Origin: Curtobacterium luteum
GTDB taxonomy: Bacteria > Actinomycetota > Actinomycetes > Actinomycetales > Microbacteriaceae
Length of the DNA stretch: 45,492 nucleotides
Assembly (NCBI RefSeq): GCF_001475545.1
Contig: NZ_LDQC01000021.1
Coordinates: 1-45,492, forward strand
Reading direction: 5' to 3'
In this document: piece after piece, positions 41,791 through 45,492 of the stretch
Position numbering within the stretch: position 1 is the stretch's first letter
Layout: each line of letters begins with the position of its first letter
Translations under genes and position numbers: made by a program
The notes under the pieces: model-generated
The model's database searches: none
What the model saw: only the letters and a program-made list of their open reading frames with translations
What the model was told of the DNA's origin: nothing

Positions 41791-43188
41791 CTACGCGCCG
41801 AGGAGCCGCGCGGCGAGGTACCCCTGCAGCTGGTCCAGCGAGACGCGCTCCTGCGACATCGTGTCGCGCTCGCGCACCGTGACGGCCTGGTCGTCGAGCG
41901 TGTCGAAGTCGACCGTGATGCAGAACGGCGTGCCGATCTCGTCGTGGCGGCGGTACCGGCGGCCGATCGCACCGGCGTCGTCGAAGTCGACGTTCCAGTG
42001 CTTGCGGAGGTCGTCGGCGAGCCCACGGGCGACCGGCGAGAGCTGCTCGTTGCGCGACAACGGCAGCACCGCGGCCTTGACCGGGGCGAGGCGCGGGTCG
42101 AGCCGCAGGACCGTTCGCTTGTCGACGCCCCCCTTCGCGTTCGGAGCCTCGTCCTCGTGGTAGGCGTCGATGAGGAACGCCATGAGCGCACGGGTGAGTC
42201 CGAAGGACGGCTCGATGACGTACGGCACGTACTTCTCGTTGGCGGCCTGGTCGAAGTAGCGGAGGTCCTTGCCGGAGGCTTCGATGTGGTTCTTGAGGTC
42301 GAAGTCGGTGCGGTTCGCGACGCCCATGAGCTCGCCCCACTCGGAGCCCTGGAACCCGAAGCGGTACTCGATGTCGGCGGTGGCGTCGGAGTAGTGCGCA
42401 CGCTCGCCGTCCGGCACGTCGAAGCGGCGGAGGTTCTGCGGGTCGATGCCGAGGTCGGTGTAGAAGGCCACGGAGTCCGCGATCCACTGCTCGTAGTGGG
42501 TCTCGGCGTCGGCCGGCGGCACGAAGTACTCGATCTCCATCTGCTCGAACTCACGCGTGCGGAAGATGAAGTTGCCGGGCGTGATCTCGTTGCGGAAGGC
42601 CTTGCCGACCTGCCCGATGCCGAACGGCGGCTTCTGGCGGCTCGTCGTGACGACCTGCGCGAAGTCGACGAAGATGCCCTGCGCGGTCTCCGGGCGGAGG
42701 AAGTTCAGCCCCTCTTCCGACTCGACCGGGCCGAGGTAGGTCTTGAGCATGCCGGAGAACTCACGCGGCTCGGTCCACTCGCCGCGGGTGCCGCAGTTCG
42801 GGCACGCGATCTCGGCCATGCCACCCTCGGGCTTCCGGCCCTTCTTCGATTCGAAGGCCTCGAGCAGGTGGTCCTCACGGAAGCGGTGGTGGCAGTGCAG
42901 GCACTCCACGAGCGGGTCGGTGAAGGTGGCGACGTGGCCCGAGGCCTCCCACACCTTGCGCGGCAGGATCACGGCGGAGTCGAGGCCGACCATGTCCCCG
43001 CGACCGCGGACGAACCGCTGCCACCACTGGCGCTTGATGTTCTCCTTCAGCTCGACACCGAGGGGCCCGTAGTCCCACGCGGAACGGGAACCGCCGTAGA
43101 TCTCCCCCGACTGGAAGACGAAGCCACGGCCCTTGGCCAGGGCGATGACGCTGTCGAGACGGGAGGACTGTGCCAAGAGGGACTCCAT
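41791..43188 (-). CDS. glyS: Glycyl-tRNA synthetase
   Basis: The 465-residue alpha2-type class II synthetase charges tRNA-Gly. Landmarks: [15 protein letters not shown] and [11 protein letters not shown] at the N-terminus, a zinc ribbon CLHCHHRF ... [10 protein letters not shown], motif 2 [27 protein letters not shown] region and motif 3 [14 protein letters not shown]. The anticodon domain is at the C-terminus. ATG 43188 follows a TACGCT -10 (43231-43236) and an 8-bp inverted repeat. Confidence 0.96.
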   Translation of the reverse strand: MESLLAQSSRLDSVIALAKGRGFVFQSGEIYGGSRSAWDYGPLGVELKENIKRQWWQRFVRGRGDMVGLDSAVILPRKVWEASGHVATFTDPLVECLHCHHRFREDHLLEAFESKKGRKPEGGMAEIACPNCGTRGEWTEPREFSGMLKTYLGPVESEEGLNFLRPETAQGIFVDFAQVVTTSRQKPPFGIGQVGKAFRNEITPGNFIFRTREFEQMEIEYFVPPADAETHYEQWIADSVAFYTDLGIDPQNLRRFDVPDGERAHYSDATADIEYRFGFQGSEWGELMGVANRTDFDLKNHIEASGKDLRYFDQAANEKYVPYVIEPSFGLTRALMAFLIDAYHEDEAPNAKGGVDKRTVLRLDPRLAPVKAAVLPLSRNEQLSPVARGLADDLRKHWNVDFDDAGAIGRRYRRHDEIGTPFCITVDFDTLDDQAVTVRERDTMSQERVSLDQLQGYLAARLLGA

Positions 43189-43204
43189 GGGTCGCCGGAC
43201 TGGG

Positions 43205-43236
43205 TGCCCGGTGCGGGAAGGTACCGGGCAAGCGTA
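43205..43236 (-). promoter_or_regulatory. glyS promoter with inverted repeat at the start site
   Basis: On the minus strand -10 TACGCT is at 43231-43236. TGCCCGGT/ACCGGGCA (43205-43212 and 43223-43230) is a perfect 8-bp inverted repeat covering the predicted transcript start, so it could be an operator or a 5' stem. Confidence 0.45.
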
Positions 43237-43290
43237 CCGGCCTCTCGACCGTCGGCGGACGGGAGGCGCGGCACCTGTGGACGGGTCGTC

Positions 43291-44340
43291 TCACCCCACA
43301 GGTCTGAAGCCGGGCAGTCCCCCGAGCACGTCGACGACGCGCGTCACGTCCTCGTCGTCGTTCCAGAGGTGGAGCGCCAGGCGGAGCCGGCCGGCCCGCC
43401 CGCTCGCGGTCACCCCCGCGTCCGTCAGCGCCCGGAGCGCTGCACCCGCCGGATCCGGGAACGTCGTGATCGCCTGACCGCTCCGCGGCGACCCGAGCGC
43501 GTCCGCGAGCCGGTCCGCCAGTCCGGTGGCGTGCCTCCAGGCCGAGGCTGCGTCGACCGACGCGAGGTGCCGCAGTGCGGCGACCGCCCCGGGCCAGGCC
43601 TGCCAAGCCGGCGACACGTCGAACCGGCGCGCGTCGTCGGCGAGCCGCATCGTCGGGCCGTAGCAGGACGACCACACGTCCGCGCCCGCGTACCAACCGG
43701 CCTGCACGGGACGGAGCCGCTCGAGCGCGGCGTCCGAGAACGTGGCGAACGCAACGCCACGCGGCGCGCAGAGCCACTTGTAGGCGTGGGTGACCGTGAC
43801 GTCGAACGGTGCGGCGGACACCGGGAGCACCCCGGCCGCCTGCGTCAGGTCGCACAGCGTCATCGCACCGACCGCTTGGGCCGCGTCGAGCACCGGCGCC
43901 GGGTCGGTGACCACACCGCTCGAGGACTGCACCGCGGACCACGCGACCAGTGCCGTTCCGGGCCGGACCTCGTCGGCCAGCCGGTCGAGCGGGACGCTGC
44001 GCACCCGGACGCCGCGGTGCGCCTGCGCGTGGAAGGGGAAGACGACCGAGCTGAAGTCGCCGTCGGGGACGACGACCTCGGCGCTGTCGGGCAGCGCGGC
44101 CGCGGCGACCGCGACCATCGCGGAGGTCTGGGAACCCGTGGCGACCCGTGCGGGGTCGAGGCCGACGATGCGGGCGAAGAGCGCGCGGCCCTCCTCGACG
44201 AGGGCGCCGTACGCCACCGGGGACGACGCCGCGCGTCCCCACTCGTCGAGGTCCGCGCGCATGGCCGCGAGCGTGCCGAGCGTCGGGAGTCCGGCGGTGC
44301 AGGCGGCGAGGTAGCCGGAGCCGTCGACGAAGGAGTCCAT
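43291..44340 (-). CDS. Class V aminotransferase / kynureninase-like PLP enzyme
   Basis: The 349-residue fold-type I PLP protein has Lys in THAYKWLCAPRG as the Schiff-base residue, the preceding DLTQAAGVLPV with the PLP-binding Asp, and a Ser-rich SAVQSSSGVV. It resembles the cysteine desulphurase-like/kynureninase branch but is not clearly either; no active-site Cys loop of SufS is seen. The divergent LysR gene, 70 bp away, is probably its regulator. Confidence 0.85.
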   Translation of the reverse strand: MDSFVDGSGYLAACTAGLPTLGTLAAMRADLDEWGRAASSPVAYGALVEEGRALFARIVGLDPARVATGSQTSAMVAVAAAALPDSAEVVVPDGDFSSVVFPFHAQAHRGVRVRSVPLDRLADEVRPGTALVAWSAVQSSSGVVTDPAPVLDAAQAVGAMTLCDLTQAAGVLPVSAAPFDVTVTHAYKWLCAPRGVAFATFSDAALERLRPVQAGWYAGADVWSSCYGPTMRLADDARRFDVSPAWQAWPGAVAALRHLASVDAASAWRHATGLADRLADALGSPRSGQAITTFPDPAGAALRALTDAGVTASGRAGRLRLALHLWNDDEDVTRVVDVLGGLPGFRPVG

Positions 44341-44398
44341 ACCTCTACCGTGGTGTCGGCCGGTCCATCACACCAGGGCAGCTTGCTTCGCTCCCCCA

Positions 44399-44404
44399 TA
44401 ACAT
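44399..44404 (+). promoter_or_regulatory. -10 element for leaderless LysR mRNA
   Basis: TAACAT ends 6 nt before GTG 44411. Confidence 0.45.
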
Positions 44405-44410
44405 GGTGTT

Positions 44411-45418
44411 GTGGACGGTCTCGATCCCCAACTCCTCCGTGTGCTCCGCGCCGTCCGCGACGCCGGGTCGATCAGCCGCGCTGCCGGTGCCCTCGGGTAC
44501 AGCCAGCCGGCCGTCAGCCAGCTCCTCGCACGGGCCGAACGGCGGCTCGGGCACGACCTCGTGCTCCGCGGAGCACGCGGCGTCACCCTGACGGAGTCGG
44601 GGCGGGTCCTCGCCGAGCACGCCCTCGCGGTCGAGGCCGCGCTGGCCGCCGCTCGCGAGGACCTCGAGGCCGTCGGAGGGCTCGCCCGTGGGCGGGTGCG
44701 GATCGCCGGGTTCCCGAGCGCGTCGTCGACGCTCGTGCCGTCGGCGCTCGCGACGATGGCCGCTGACGCTCCGGGCGTGGTGACGTCGTACGTCGAGGCC
44801 GAGCCGCCCGAGGCGGTCGACCTCCTGCGCCGGGGCGAGGTCGACGTCGCGATCACGTTCTCGCACGCACCGCAGGACGACGACGTGCTCACCGATCCCA
44901 CGCTCACGGCGCAGGTCCTCGGCCGGGACCCGCTCGCACTCGTGACCCCGACACGTCCGGTGAGCGCGACGCGCGCGACGAGTCCGGTGACCGCGACGAG
45001 CGCGACGAGTCCGGTGACCGCGACGAGGGCGGCGTCCGCGGTGTCCGCCGACGCGCCCGGCGCCGAGGTGGTCGCAGACCTCGCGGCGCAGCGGGACGCG
45101 AGGTGGATCGGGGGCTGCCCCCGCTGCCGTGGACACCTGCTGGCGTCGTGCGCGGCATCGGGATTCACCCCCGAGATCGTGCTCGAGACGGACAACGCTG
45201 CGGCCGTGGTCGGGCTGGTCGCGGCGGGCGTGGGCGTCGCGCTCCTCCCGCGGCTCGCGCTCACGACGACGATCGTGCCGCCGGGCGTGACGGTCACGCC
45301 GGCGGGCGACGAACTCGCCCGCCGGGTGGAGGTGGTCGTCGCCCGGGGCGCCGAGCGTGTCCCGAGCATCGGCGCCGCGCTGGCGGCGGTCGGTGCGGCG
45401 GCGCACCTGCTCGGCTGA
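44411..45418 (+). CDS. LysR-family transcriptional regulator with repeat insertion
   Basis: The 335-residue regulator has the N-terminal winged HTH (LRVLRAVRDAGSISRAAGAL, then YSQPAVSQLLARAERRLG) and a periplasmic-binding-like effector domain starting RVRIAGFPSASSTL. In the middle an Ala/Thr/Ser-rich run, ATSPVTATS-like, encoded by three 27-bp repeats, interrupts it. GTG 44411 follows a TAACAT -10. It diverges from the aminotransferase, the usual LysR-target arrangement; the effector is unknown. Confidence 0.9.
   Translation: MDGLDPQLLRVLRAVRDAGSISRAAGALGYSQPAVSQLLARAERRLGHDLVLRGARGVTLTESGRVLAEHALAVEAALAAAREDLEAVGGLARGRVRIAGFPSASSTLVPSALATMAADAPGVVTSYVEAEPPEAVDLLRRGEVDVAITFSHAPQDDDVLTDPTLTAQVLGRDPLALVTPTRPVSATRATSPVTATSATSPVTATRAASAVSADAPGAEVVADLAAQRDARWIGGCPRCRGHLLASCAASGFTPEIVLETDNAAAVVGLVAAGVGVALLPRLALTTTIVPPGVTVTPAGDELARRVEVVVARGAERVPSIGAALAAVGAAAHLLG
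44949..45029 (+). repeat. 27-bp in-frame repeats within the LysR gene
   Basis: Three copies at a 27-bp period (44949, 44976, 45003) each encode nine residues. Copies 2 and 3 share CGACGAGTCCGGTGACCGCG; the first copy is degenerate. Confidence 0.8.
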
Positions 45419-45456
45419 CCGGTCACGCCTCCGGCACCGGCGCGGCACGCGTCGGA

Positions 45457-45492
45457 CGGGAGGCGCGGGTCGACGCCGCCACGGGCCTCCCG
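45457..45492 (+). terminator. Possible terminator at the window edge
   Basis: CGGGAGGC (45457-45464) pairs perfectly with GCCTCCCG (45485-45492) over a 20-nt loop, 38 bp after the LysR stop. The window ends inside it, so it cannot be judged fully. Confidence 0.35.

Noticed and set aside
41743..44766. Very long plus-strand open frame opposite glyS and the aminotransferase
   Set aside because: High-GC antisense frames are commonly open; both minus-strand proteins match known families end to end.

Overview
The window is high-GC DNA of an actinobacterium. The fasR-fabD-fabH-acpP-fabF order, the long homodimeric E1 pyruvate dehydrogenase (aceE), the DUF3145 gene beside the fab operon and the many GTG starts point to Actinomycetota. 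Microbacteriaceae of the Curtobacterium kind is my best guess (inference, not proven). The first 60 bases are not genome: positions 28-60 are a degraded Nextera/Tn5 sequencing adapter, so the left edge is a contig end.

Left part (about 0.1-11.9 kb). A small membrane protein, an aldo/keto reductase and a His-rich lipoprotein come first. Next is the most unusual locus. Two minus-strand genes, a PaaK-like adenylate-forming enzyme and a nitroreductase-like protein, diverge from a plus-strand set: acpS, a non-canonical carrier protein, an acyl-CoA-dehydrogenase-like flavoprotein, a class II aaRS-like amino acid:[carrier protein] ligase, and a two-domain alpha/beta-hydrolase with a Cys nucleophile. 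The last four are joined by exact 4-nt GTGA overlaps. Together they look like a compact NRPS-free pathway: charge an amino acid onto a phosphopantetheine arm, oxidise it there, and release or transfer it. The product is unknown. A 72-bp tandem repeat separates it from a conventional alpha/beta-hydrolase and a peroxiredoxin.

Central part (12-20.4 kb). aceE is followed by a PucR-type regulator (FasR) and the type II fatty-acid operon fabD-fabH-acpP-fabF, so acetyl-CoA production and fatty-acid initiation and elongation sit side by side. Two copies of a dyad site lie just before fabD and are a candidate FasR operator. A hairpin separates acpP from fabF. A perfect terminator and a 59-bp tandem repeat follow fabF.

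20.4-27 kb: DUF3145, DUF1684, an AI-2E-type permease, a 47-bp tandem repeat that carries the 3' end of the adjacent CAU tRNA, a GT4 glycosyltransferase, a DMT/NIPA-like transporter, peptide deformylase, a small lipoprotein and tRNA-Asn.

27-35 kb: a minus-strand oligopeptide ABC system (binding lipoprotein, two permeases, fused double ATPase), then after two strong hairpins an extra degenerate ATPase and a 2-hydroxyacid dehydrogenase.

35-45.5 kb: housekeeping genes dnaG, dgt, dusB, a YbaK-type deacylase, a FrnE/DsbA-like oxidoreductase with a small coupled Cys protein, glycyl-tRNA synthetase, and a class V aminotransferase divergent from a LysR regulator.

Two expression signatures recur: TANNNT -10 elements 6-7 nt before the start codon (predicted leaderless mRNAs), and exact RTGA stop/start overlaps.
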